From Photobacterium profundum (lineage in GTDB: Bacteria; Pseudomonadota; Gammaproteobacteria; Enterobacterales; Vibrionaceae), in contig NZ_PYOD01000027.1 in NCBI RefSeq assembly GCF_003026285.1, positions 1 to 42,057 on the forward strand: 42,057 nt of DNA, written 5' to 3'. The translations under genes were made by a program, and so were the position numbers. This document shows positions 33,855 through 42,057 of this stretch, in pieces. Under the pieces are notes generated by a model that ran no database searches, was not told the DNA's origin, and saw nothing but the letters and a program-made list of their open reading frames with translations. How positions within the stretch are numbered: position 1 is the first letter of the stretch; every line of letters begins with the position of its first letter.

Positions 33855-35168
33855 CTACTGTTCAGCGGCATCTAACACACCAACAGTGCGGTTAGATTGT
33901 CGAAAGTAAATATGGGCAACACGTTTGATGTCCTCTATTGTCACTTTTTCGAATTCATCAGGGGCATCAAACAGGGCTTTATAACTACCAAAATATAATT
34001 CATACGTACCAATCGTATTTGATTTTCCATCAATAGTTTCAAGTTCACGATAGAAATCCATTAGTTTCATATTTTTTGCTTTAGTGAGTTCTTGTTCAGT
34101 CACGCCTTTTTTAATCACATCATCTAACTGCGTAATAAAGGCTTTTTCTAGTTCAGCCGAACTTGTATCTTCGCTCGCTACCAAATAGAAATAAAACAAA
34201 TTCGGATCAATCGACATTGGCATATGAGTATCAGCTGAAATCGCTAACCCTTTATCGACAATATTACGCTCTAGCCGTGAACTTCCTCCCCAACCTAAAA
34301 TGGTTTCGAGTAAAGATAATGCGTAATAATCTTGGTGTGTGGTTTGCGGCACATGATACGCCAACATCATATTTGGCGTGGTAACCGAGCTTTTTTGAAC
34401 GTAAACACGGCGTTCGCCTTTTTGTTCTGGCTCTATTGCCGTTACTTTACGAGGCTCGGGCTGAGAAGGAATTGGAGCAAAATATTCTTCTGCCAGTGTT
34501 TTAATTTCATCGAATTCAACCGCCCCCGTAATCACCACAAAGGCATTATTCGGCGCGTAATACGTTTTATGATATTCAACTAAATCATCCAACTTCCAAT
34601 TTAAAATATCAGATTCATGGCCAATAACAGACCAGCTATAAGGATGAACTCGGAATGCAGCCGCTTTAACCTCTTCATTTAGCACCCGCCAATTTGAATT
34701 TTCTAAACCTGTTCGACGTTCAGACATCACAACATCGCGTTCGCTTTCTAGCATTTCTTCATTGATATCTAAATGAGCAATACGATCAGCTTCTAAATCA
34801 AAAATTTTCTCGACCGAACTTGAAGGGAACCAATTGGTGTATACCGTGGTATTTTCAGTGGTATAAGCATTGTTTGCACCACCAGCAGATTCCATGACAC
34901 GATCAAACATTTTCGGACCGTATTTTTTTGCCCCATTAAACATCATATGTTCAAAAAAATGGGACAACCCCGTAATGCCAAGTGCTTCGTTTCGTGAACC
35001 AACTTTCCAGAATAAATACATATTAGCATTGGGGATTGTGTAATCTTCTACCACTAATACTTTCATTCCATTTTCTAGGGTAAGGGTTTTTACATCTTCT
35101 ACTTTCATTGCTTGTGCGACTCCCGTCATGCCAAGGCAAAGGGCGATCGCTAAGAGCAAACGCTTCAT
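33855..35168 (-). CDS. M16-family zinc peptidase, catalytic subunit
   Basis: A 437-residue secreted metallopeptidase. It has a Sec signal peptide cut after AQA (about 20), then an M16 domain with the inverted zinc motif H70-F-F-E73-H74 and the distal glutamate E150 in MSERR, spaced as in the mitochondrial processing peptidase beta subunit. A second, degenerate M16 domain follows (about 190-420). It lacks the Arg/Tyr substrate motif seen in the partner, so the two proteins probably build one composite active chamber. Periplasmic degradation of small peptides or processing of envelope proteins is the usual role. The start is ATG 35168. It is cotranscribed with the lipoprotein partner. Confidence 0.93.
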   Translation of the reverse strand: MKRLLLAIALCLGMTGVAQAMKVEDVKTLTLENGMKVLVVEDYTIPNANMYLFWKVGSRNEALGITGLSHFFEHMMFNGAKKYGPKMFDRVMESAGGANNAYTTENTTVYTNWFPSSSVEKIFDLEADRIAHLDINEEMLESERDVVMSERRTGLENSNWRVLNEEVKAAAFRVHPYSWSVIGHESDILNWKLDDLVEYHKTYYAPNNAFVVITGAVEFDEIKTLAEEYFAPIPSQPEPRKVTAIEPEQKGERRVYVQKSSVTTPNMMLAYHVPQTTHQDYYALSLLETILGWGGSSRLERNIVDKGLAISADTHMPMSIDPNLFYFYLVASEDTSSAELEKAFITQLDDVIKKGVTEQELTKAKNMKLMDFYRELETIDGKSNTIGTYELYFGSYKALFDAPDEFEKVTIEDIKRVAHIYFRQSNRTVGVLDAAEQ

Positions 35169-35353
35169 ATCGACTCCTTGATACTAGAATGAACAACTCT
35201 ACATATTGCCGTATTTTTATACGATCGTTTTAATTTATTGAACTTGTGCCACTCAATAAACATAGTGAAAATAGACACATCTCGCTAACTATTAAGTAAA
35301 AATCTTCACGAAGAACGACACGAGCTGGTTTTGTCAGCACGTTTAAAGCAAGG

Positions 35354-36232
35354 TTACAACGTGACACTATCATTAGTAAAAGTGTCACGTAACAACTGTA
35401 TCATCGCTCGGGTTTTCTCTGGTAAATATTCCCGTGAAGGATAAATTAATGTGAGCTTAATTTCAGGAAAACGTTCGCCAGATAATACATTAACTAGCTC
35501 ACCCGCAGTGACGGCTTCACGAACCAATATTGTCGGCAATAACGCGATACCATGAGCTGATTTCGCCATGTGGTGTATTAAACGTAAATCATCAGAACAC
35601 AATCGAATCATTAAGCCATCAGCCAATGCGGTCGAATTATACCTGCTAACTAAAATGCGGTGGTCCATTAAATTCGCAAGATCTTTCGGTGCACCATGTG
35701 TAGCAATATAATCGGGTGAAGCCACTAAGCAGCAAGGAAATGGCAATAAGGTTTGCTGAACATAATCTTCATTAATAACCTTCAGAATATTAGGCAATAA
35801 CTGTAGATCGATATTATCTCGCTTTAAGTCGATACTTTCTTGGCAGTGCTGTATTTCTAGTAATACATTAGGAAAACAGACTGCATATTTATCAATCAGC
35901 TCAGCAAACATGCTAGAGGTAATTAACGCCGCAGGCACCGCTATTCGCAATACCCCTTGTAACTCTTTTTGTCGGTTTTCAAGCAAGTTTACCGCTTGAT
36001 TAGCCATTGTTAGAGGCTGATTCACTTGCTCGTACAGTAAACGTCCATTTTCTGTTAACTCGATATGCCGAGTGGTTCGAATTAACAGTTGACTGCCAAG
36101 CGCCTTTTCTAATTCTTGTAACCTTCGGCTTACTTTTGAACGTTGTAACGAATATGCCTTGGCAGCAGCACTTATTCCGCCATGCCTTACTGTTAAAACA
36201 AACAGATAAAGATCATCCATACTTACTTTCAT
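35354..36232 (-). CDS. LysR-family transcriptional regulator
   Basis: A 292-residue LysR regulator (counted from ATG 36232). The N-terminal winged HTH (about 5-64) reads FVLTVRHGGISAAAKAYSLQ, then RSKVSRRLQELEKALGSQLL and RTTRHIELTENG. The effector-binding domain starts near 90 (LRIAVPAALITSSMFAELI). This is the CrgA/AaeR-like group. It is divergent from the HlyD-DUF2955 genes with about 100 bp between, the classic arrangement for a LysR that activates an efflux pair, as AaeR does for aaeXAB. An in-frame TTG at 36253 would add seven residues. A perfect ACGTGACACT/AGTGTCACGT repeat (35359-35390) overlaps the last codons. Confidence 0.92.
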   Translation of the reverse strand: MKVSMDDLYLFVLTVRHGGISAAAKAYSLQRSKVSRRLQELEKALGSQLLIRTTRHIELTENGRLLYEQVNQPLTMANQAVNLLENRQKELQGVLRIAVPAALITSSMFAELIDKYAVCFPNVLLEIQHCQESIDLKRDNIDLQLLPNILKVINEDYVQQTLLPFPCCLVASPDYIATHGAPKDLANLMDHRILVSRYNSTALADGLMIRLCSDDLRLIHHMAKSAHGIALLPTILVREAVTAGELVNVLSGERFPEIKLTLIYPSREYLPEKTRAMIQLLRDTFTNDSVTL

Positions 36233-36331
36233 TGTCTCACTAATAGGTCGCAAATGTTGTATTTGTCATTCTATTTAATCTAATCAACAATTTCTATAAT
36301 AGAACCTTATTTATCGACATTTGGACATTCC
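36233..36331. promoter_or_regulatory. Divergent LysR / HlyD promoter region
   Basis: 99 bp between the two divergent starts. A good -10 element, TATAAT (36295-36300), faces the HlyD gene, but the sequence 17 bp upstream (TATTTA) is a poor -35. That is typical of an activator-dependent promoter and fits control by the adjacent LysR protein. Confidence 0.5.
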
Positions 36332-37399
36332 ATGCAAACTGCTGAATTAAAATTTCGCCGTTGGATGCAAAGCCTCATCATTCTTTTTATTCTTTTCGCC
36401 GGCTACATAGTAGTTGCAGATAGGCATGCCCCTTTAACAACAGAGAGCCGTGTTCAAGGCTATGTCATTCAGATAGCACCAGAAGTCACAGGTACTGTTA
36501 CTGATGTACAAGTGAGCAATAACCAAGCTGTAAAAAAAGGGACACCTCTTTTTAGTATTGATACAAGTCGATATACCTTAGCGGTAAAAAAAGCAGAAGT
36601 CGCACTTAAACAGGCTCATGAACAAGAAAGTGCTTTGTACGCAAAAGTGAGCTCAGGTAAGGCAAAAGTGGCGACAACTCAGGCGTCTTATAATAATGCG
36701 CGTAGTGAGTATCAGCGTGTTAAGAAATTAGCACGACAAAAGCTAGTATCAGCATCAATGCTAGATAACGCGTTAGCAAATAACAGTGTAGCTTTATCTA
36801 ACCTTCATGCCGCACAACAAGACTTACTTTCATTACAAGTGCAACTAGGCATAACTCCCGGAGAAAGTAGTATGGTTCACGCTGCTGAAAACGCCCTAGA
36901 GCAAGCGAATCTCGACTTATCACACACCCAAGTTAATGCGCCTAGTGATGGCATTATTACCAACTTACAGCTTGAAGTCGGCAGCACAGCAAGTACTAAT
37001 ATGCCATTATTGACATTCATTCCAACCAATTCGTTATGGGTAACGGCTGATTTTCGAGAAAAAGCCATTGCACTAATGAATGAGCATTCAACTGCCTTAG
37101 TGACTTTTGATGCATTTCCCGGCGAAACATTCGCATTCAACATTCAAAGCCGTGATTTTGGTGTAGCCGCCGCACAGCAAAGTCCTAATGGTAAATTAAC
37201 GGCTGTTGAAACAAATAACAGATGGGTACGAGATGCCCAACGGGTTCGTGTGAATTTATCAACAGATGAACCTTTACCTAAACAACTATTTGTAGGCTCA
37301 CGAGCCACTGTTGTTATTTACCCTAGCAGTAACCCTATCTGGGCATTATTGGCCAAAATACAAGTTTCGCTAGTCGGCATGTTGCATTACATCTACTAA
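36332..37399 (+). CDS. HlyD/EmrA-type periplasmic adaptor protein
   Basis: A 355-residue membrane-fusion protein. One N-terminal membrane segment (about 13-30: LIILFILFAGYIVVA) is followed by the biotinyl-lipoyl domain (about 42-75: VQGYVIQIAPEVTGTVTDVQ), then a long alpha-helical hairpin (about 75-190) and the beta-barrel domain (TNLQLEVGSTAS onward). The hairpin would reach an outer-membrane TolC-like channel. The gene directly upstream of a DUF2955 membrane protein recalls aaeA-aaeB, which export aromatic carboxylic acids. The pump substrate is unknown. The ribosome-binding site is weak (TGGACA). Confidence 0.9.
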   Translation: MQTAELKFRRWMQSLIILFILFAGYIVVADRHAPLTTESRVQGYVIQIAPEVTGTVTDVQVSNNQAVKKGTPLFSIDTSRYTLAVKKAEVALKQAHEQESALYAKVSSGKAKVATTQASYNNARSEYQRVKKLARQKLVSASMLDNALANNSVALSNLHAAQQDLLSLQVQLGITPGESSMVHAAENALEQANLDLSHTQVNAPSDGIITNLQLEVGSTASTNMPLLTFIPTNSLWVTADFREKAIALMNEHSTALVTFDAFPGETFAFNIQSRDFGVAAAQQSPNGKLTAVETNNRWVRDAQRVRVNLSTDEPLPKQLFVGSRATVVIYPSSNPIWALLAKIQVSLVGMLHYIY

Positions 37400-37428
37400 A
37401 TCATCGCTATTAACGTGAGTAATCGATA

Positions 37429-38523
37429 ATGAAAACAATGCGCATATGGTTCGGTTGTGTCGCGGGATTAGCTGTAACATTATTGTTTGGTTGGTCTTAC
37501 GGCTTGTTTGCCGCATTATTACCCCTATTTGTTCTAACACAAATTGACCAATGGAACTCAGGCATATTAATTCAATTAGTGTTGGGGATTGTTTGGGTAA
37601 GCATACAGGTCACTTTTATTGTGGGGTTCTTCCAGCCTTATCCCGTATTGATGACGCTAGCTGTTGGCATTCTATTAATGGCCAAATGCATTGCGATGAC
37701 CCATAAAAGTAGTTACTTATTTGGCTATACAGGGCTATTGATTGGCTCGATTCTACTCAATTTCGGTAGCTTCAACAGTTTTGATATTGAAGAATTCGTA
37801 ATGGGGCTATGGGCTTCTGCCCTTGTTACCGCGCCTATCGTGGCGATGGCATTGTATTTATTTCCTGAAAAATCATCATCAACGTTGGTTGGTATTTCGT
37901 CTGCAGATTCCATAGAAAAAGAGAACGCGAATACCTCAAATAAAGAGGCTTGCACTTCAACAGCAAGTGAGAGAAAAATACATATCAGTAACCAACGTAA
38001 AGATGACATTGGTAGAGTACGCCAAGCAGCATTAGGATGGATTGTGGCGATGGCTGCATTCATCTTATTCCAAGTTGCTGATTTAAGTGATTCATTATCG
38101 GCACAAGCATCCATATTCATCGTTTTAACCCCTATGACTTTAATTGGTTCTTTAGGGGCTGCAAAAATCCGTATTATTGGCACCTTTTTAGGCTGTTTAG
38201 CCGGCATGATGGTGCAGTTGGGTTTATATACACTTTCTAATAACGGAGTATTATTTTTGATGGCGTACGCAATCGCAGCAGGTATATTCTGTAAGTGGTT
38301 AGCATCGGGTACCATTAAAGCCAGTATTGGCTTTTCTGCAATGTCTGCTTTAACTGTGCCTTTAACAACATCGTTTGTGCCTGAGCAGCAAGACGCTTTT
38401 TTTTCAATCTGTTACCGGTTCAGCTCTATATTTGTTGCAGTTATAGGCACGTCACTTGCTATCTGGATAGGACACCATCTGTTGGTTCGTCTTATCCAAT
38501 TTAAAGAGCCTCAATGTAACTAA
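37429..38523 (+). CDS. DUF2955 inner-membrane protein (FUSC-like efflux component)
   Basis: A 364-residue membrane protein with two blocks of hydrophobic segments, about 1-150 and about 200-350, separated by a charged loop (about 155-200, rich in Ser/Glu/Lys). I assign it to DUF2955, a relative of the fusaric-acid-resistance/AaeB permeases, from its start (WFGCVAGLAVTLLFGWSYGL), the two-block topology and the link to an HlyD-type adaptor. It starts 29 bp after the adaptor gene. ATG 37429 (or 37438) has only a weak GAG ribosome-binding site, consistent with translational coupling. Together they probably form a two-part pump using a TolC channel encoded elsewhere. Confidence 0.8.
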   Translation: MKTMRIWFGCVAGLAVTLLFGWSYGLFAALLPLFVLTQIDQWNSGILIQLVLGIVWVSIQVTFIVGFFQPYPVLMTLAVGILLMAKCIAMTHKSSYLFGYTGLLIGSILLNFGSFNSFDIEEFVMGLWASALVTAPIVAMALYLFPEKSSSTLVGISSADSIEKENANTSNKEACTSTASERKIHISNQRKDDIGRVRQAALGWIVAMAAFILFQVADLSDSLSAQASIFIVLTPMTLIGSLGAAKIRIIGTFLGCLAGMMVQLGLYTLSNNGVLFLMAYAIAAGIFCKWLASGTIKASIGFSAMSALTVPLTTSFVPEQQDAFFSICYRFSSIFVAVIGTSLAIWIGHHLLVRLIQFKEPQCN

Positions 38524-38580
38524 TCTAATCGCTATTCCCCTAGCTAAAACCGTCTTATATACCCTTAAATAACGTCAATA

Positions 38581-38620
38581 AGGGCTTGATGAACGAAATA
38601 TGAATCAAGCCCTCACCTTT
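38581..38620 (+). terminator. Hairpin after the efflux pair
   Basis: AGGGCTTGAT (38581-38590) and ATCAAGCCCT (38604-38613) form a 10-bp stem with a 13-nt loop, followed by CACCTTTTATT. It probably ends the HlyD-DUF2955 transcript. Confidence 0.6.
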
Positions 38621-38673
38621 TATTCAGCCCTTCTCTTTCATAATCAACTCCATACATACTAAGGAGAAAAATT

Positions 38674-39504
<831 letters not shown>

Positions 39505-39513
39505 GGCGTAAAA

Positions 39514-40824
39514 ATGGAATTTTCATGGTGGTGGTTCTTTGGTGGAAGTTTTCTAGACGCATTAATTGGTCCTAACCTCTTCTTTCCCGGAGAACCCTTC
39601 CTATTAGCGGCTGGATATTCGCTTCATAATGGTTTCATTTCAGGAGTGATTTTTGTTCTCTTAGGTGGCTTTCTAGGCGACCAGATTAGCTATTGTATTG
39701 GTCGGTATCTGGGGTATAACGGAAGACGCTGGCTAACACGCAAAATGCCTAAAACACGCCGCCCCTTTGCTAAAGCCAAACTCGCGCTTAATAAACGAGG
39801 GCCACTAGTAGTTGCTGTCGCGCGGCTACTTGGTCCTGTTGCTTGGATCATGCCTTTTCTTGCAGGAAGCTACGCAATGTCATGGACTGTCTTTACGCTT
39901 TATTCATTCATTGGGTTGTTACTGGGTGTCGGTCAGTTCGTCATTCTTGGCTATATGCTTGCGGCGGGTATCAATTTATTGCCCGACATTACACCAATCA
40001 CCCTGTTTTTATCTGAACACAGTTTACTGATTATATCAGTCACTATTGCCACTGTTTGTAGCGCATTTTTTTATCGAAAAAAACATAAAAGTAGATGGCT
40101 TGGCATTGCAGCATGTTGGATTGTTGTTTTATGTGGCATGAACTACGTACACTTTTTTATCAGTGATGTGTATGCATACGAATCCCCCATCTTAAAAAAC
40201 AACGAGTATTCTGGAACGTTCGACAGCTTGAAACTAAATAAAACAACGAACCTACAAACCACAGCCGATTTAAGCACCTTGGAATATAAAACATATCCGG
40301 GTTTAGCACCAGTCTACCAAGCGCAACCCATTAATGTTGTTTTAATTGGCAATAAGCCAAATACCTTGATGAAAGAGTTAGGTTGGATTGAGAATAAAAC
40401 ATTCTCACGAGACAATGTCTCAATGAAAAAATACTTATCTTTGATGGCGCAAGATTTACCACCCATTTCTGATTTATACTGGAACCAACAACCACAGTGG
40501 TCAGCTTATCAACAGACAGGCAACCTGCTACAACGAAACCATATTCGATGGTGGTATGCCGGCTCATTAGCAACAACAGGTGAACAAATATGGCTCGGTG
40601 CAATCAGCTACGACAACCATTTAAAAATTGCTCACTATAAAGGGATTATTACCGTGTTACATGCCATCGATCCGGATGTTGATGTTGAACGAGATAGTCT
40701 CGCTCAACATGCACAAAATAAAGGCTGGCAGGTTTCTTTTAAGCACTTTGCAAGCCCCGCTGCTTTTTCAAAAAGCAGCCACTATTTCAGTGATGGACAG
40801 GTCGCTGTGATTACCTCGATATAA
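39514..40824 (+). CDS. DedA-LssY fusion membrane protein
   Basis: A 436-residue protein with an N-terminal DedA/SNARE-associated (VTT) domain, about 1-165, including GPNLFFPGEPFLLAAGY, GGFLGDQISYCIGRYLG and VARLLGPVAWIMPFLAGSYAM. Hydrophobic segments continue to about residue 218. The C-terminal part (about 245-436) resembles the LssY_C domain (NVVLIGNKPNTLMKELGW, WWYAGS). DedA proteins are inner-membrane flippase- or scramblase-like proteins; the LssY domain has no known activity. No PAP2 phosphatase domain is present. It follows the glycosyltransferase by 9 bp and is the last gene of the pair. An 8-bp TTCAATTA/TAATTGAA repeat lies just after its stop. Confidence 0.82.
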   Translation: MEFSWWWFFGGSFLDALIGPNLFFPGEPFLLAAGYSLHNGFISGVIFVLLGGFLGDQISYCIGRYLGYNGRRWLTRKMPKTRRPFAKAKLALNKRGPLVVAVARLLGPVAWIMPFLAGSYAMSWTVFTLYSFIGLLLGVGQFVILGYMLAAGINLLPDITPITLFLSEHSLLIISVTIATVCSAFFYRKKHKSRWLGIAACWIVVLCGMNYVHFFISDVYAYESPILKNNEYSGTFDSLKLNKTTNLQTTADLSTLEYKTYPGLAPVYQAQPINVVLIGNKPNTLMKELGWIENKTFSRDNVSMKKYLSLMAQDLPPISDLYWNQQPQWSAYQQTGNLLQRNHIRWWYAGSLATTGEQIWLGAISYDNHLKIAHYKGIITVLHAIDPDVDVERDSLAQHAQNKGWQVSFKHFASPAAFSKSSHYFSDGQVAVITSI

Positions 40825-40874
40825 TTCAATTAATGTAATTGAAATCGCAAGTATCAGCCTATTTTAATAACAGG

Positions 40875-41525
40875 TTAGCTACGAGGCTTTGCAAACACCT
40901 GAGTCCAATAAATACCATACTGCGTCGATGAGTTAGTCACAAACGATGCGCCCATCTGCGTGAAGTTTGCACTCATGATATTTAAACAGTGACCAGGGCT
41001 CTCAATCCATGATTTCATAACCGCATCGACATCTTTCTGCCCTGCTGCGATGTTTTCACCAACAGAGCTCCATGTATAACCTTGAGCCGTAACACGCGTA
41101 CTAACGCTTGAGCCATCTGAACCGGTATGGCTGAAAAAGTCATAATTTGCCATATCATTTGAATGCGTATAAGCCGCTTGCTCTAATTGCGTATCCCACG
41201 TTAATGCAGGTACTGGTGGCATAATTGTGCCACCACAATCTTGTTGTGTCGCACGAGCTGCGTTTACTGCTGTTAGCATTTCATCTTGGAAGCCTGTATC
41301 GGGTGCTGGTTGAGGGGGTGAGCCACCGCCATCTTCTGGGTCTGTACCACCATCATTACCACTATCAGGAACAGTACTTCCACCGCTATCAGGTACAGTG
41401 CTGTCACCACCAGTATTGGAGTTTCCGCCAGATGAAACTTGACCGCTATCAGAACCGCCAGAACCGCCAGAACCACAACCAGCTAACGTGAATGTAGATA
41501 TAAGTAATAATGATATTAATCGCAT
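40875..41525 (-). CDS. CAP-domain (SCP/PR1-like) lipoprotein
   Basis: A 216-residue protein starting with a lipoprotein signal (LAGC, Cys17). A low-complexity linker rich in Gly, Ser and Asp follows (about 18-75), with STVPDSGG/TVPDSG repeats. The CAP domain (about 80-216) contains LTAVNAARATQQDCGG, the His of YTHSNDMANYDFFSHTG, the Glu of VGENIAAG and the His of SPGHCLNIM, the four-residue CAP cavity set. Bacterial CAP proteins are secreted or surface-anchored and of unknown activity. I chose ATG 41525 because GGAAG lies 7 nt upstream and the lipobox then has the usual spacing. Its 3' end faces the DedA gene. A PhoB-box-like site lies about 190 bp upstream. Confidence 0.9.
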   Translation of the reverse strand: MRLISLLLISTFTLAGCGSGGSGGSDSGQVSSGGNSNTGGDSTVPDSGGSTVPDSGNDGGTDPEDGGGSPPQPAPDTGFQDEMLTAVNAARATQQDCGGTIMPPVPALTWDTQLEQAAYTHSNDMANYDFFSHTGSDGSSVSTRVTAQGYTWSSVGENIAAGQKDVDAVMKSWIESPGHCLNIMSANFTQMGASFVTNSSTQYGIYWTQVFAKPRS

Positions 41526-42057
41526 GAGTACTTCCAATATATTTGTAATAATCTTGGTATTTCAATAGATAAATTAAACAGTGCTATTAATGAGTTTAAT
41601 TAGAACCTAATGATTAAATAAATATAGGCTATTTTCCTATCAACCTAAGAATCGCTCAAATAATATACTTCTTTTTTATCCAACAATTCAATCCCAGCAC
41701 CCACTTAAACTAAAATTCTGACAAAGCTCTGACAGAAAACACACTAATAAAAACGTAAGCCACTGTATTTCAATAAAAAAGTATACAAAAAGAAAAAACA
41801 AAAAATAACGATAAAAATATGAATTAATAAATTAAATATAATAGTGATGCAGATAATAAAATTTCCACATTTAAACAAACCTCACAAAACAACAAGATAA
41901 AAAATAACAATAAAAAAACCACATAAACAAAAAGCAATAAAACAAAATAGGCAATTACGTTTTAAAATGGGAAAACAATTAAATCTCAAAAATAACTTAT
42001 CGTCTCAAAACTGATACAAGCTGTTGATGGTACTCACTTTAAAAATCACATAGGAAA
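41526..42057. other. AT-rich terminal intergenic region
   Basis: 532 bp with no supportable gene. The stretch from about 41740 to 41960 is nearly all A and T on the plus strand with strong A-bias (many AAAAA and ATAAA runs). It probably holds the CAP lipoprotein promoter and the promoter of a gene beyond the window. It also contains the PhoB-box-like site at 41718-41735. Confidence 0.5.
41718..41735 (-). promoter_or_regulatory. PhoB-box-like direct repeat
   Basis: On the minus strand the sequence is CTGTCAGAGCTTTGTCAG: two 7-bp units, CTGTCAG and TTGTCAG, with an 11-bp period. This is the exact layout of a Pho box (CTGTCAT-N4-CTGTCAT). It points to the CAP-domain lipoprotein gene, so phosphate-starvation control is possible. 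Confidence 0.5.

Noticed and set aside
33405..33875. 156-codon plus-strand frame overlapping the M16 lipoprotein gene
   Set aside because: Antisense to the lipoprotein start and linker; the low-complexity linker coding makes a chance open frame likely.
37725..38315. 196-codon minus-strand frame in the DUF2955 gene
   Set aside because: Antisense to a convincing membrane-protein gene, no domain recognised, no ribosome-binding site.

Overview
This window looks like part of a Vibrionaceae genome, most probably the second (small) chromosome of a Photobacterium. The DNA is AT-leaning and nearly every gene has a clear Shine-Dalgarno sequence. Two linked blocks, a glycine block (gcvT, regulator, glyA, gcvH, gcvP) and a maltodextrin/glycogen block (malT, malP, malQ, glgB), resemble blocks I recall from chromosome 2 of Vibrio cholerae. 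The genus assignment is inference from gene content and protein similarity remembered without a search.

Layout. 1-523: the C-terminal stub of an IS5/IS903-type transposase and two terminator hairpins. 524-3443: a GcvR-like two-ACT-domain protein, a short-chain dehydrogenase, a glutathione S-transferase-like protein and two small unknown proteins. 3668-12784: the glycine block. gcvT and a sodium:alanine/glycine symporter lie on the minus strand together with an XRE-cupin regulator. glyA, gcvH and gcvP run divergently on the plus strand. Together they import or generate glycine, split it to CO2, NH3 and methylene-THF, and interconvert it with serine. Control signals visible are a PurR-box-like site before glyA, a palindrome that may be the XRE-cupin operator, and several RNA hairpins between genes. 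I found no glycine riboswitch.

12850-18593: an MFS transporter, a threonine-aldolase-like PLP enzyme, a VirK/YbjX (DUF535) protein and an Aer-like PAS chemoreceptor, with a structured repeat between the last two. 18928-29145: malP-malQ-glgB on the minus strand, divergent from malT. The shared upstream region has MalT-box-like and CRP-like sites. MalP and MalQ degrade maltodextrins, and GlgB branches glucans for glycogen.

29234-36232: an MBL-fold (DUF4336) protein, an outer-membrane beta-barrel, a small membrane protein, an alpha/beta hydrolase, and a two-gene M16 peptidase operon in which one subunit keeps the zinc motif and the other, a lipoprotein, has lost it. A LysR regulator follows, divergent from an HlyD-type adaptor plus DUF2955 membrane protein (a likely efflux pair, 36332-38523). 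38674-40824: a family 2 glycosyltransferase with a polyglutamine tail, tightly linked to a DedA-LssY fusion membrane protein. 40875-41525: a CAP-domain lipoprotein with a PhoB-box-like site upstream. The last 500 bases are very AT-rich and have no gene I can support.

No tRNA, rRNA, CRISPR array, prophage or intact insertion sequence is visible. The least explained items are the GT2-polyQ/DedA-LssY pair, the M16 lipoprotein pair, the symmetrical regulatory sites around the glycine genes, and the 83-bp palindromic repeat beside a 17-bp perfect hairpin at 16812-16937.
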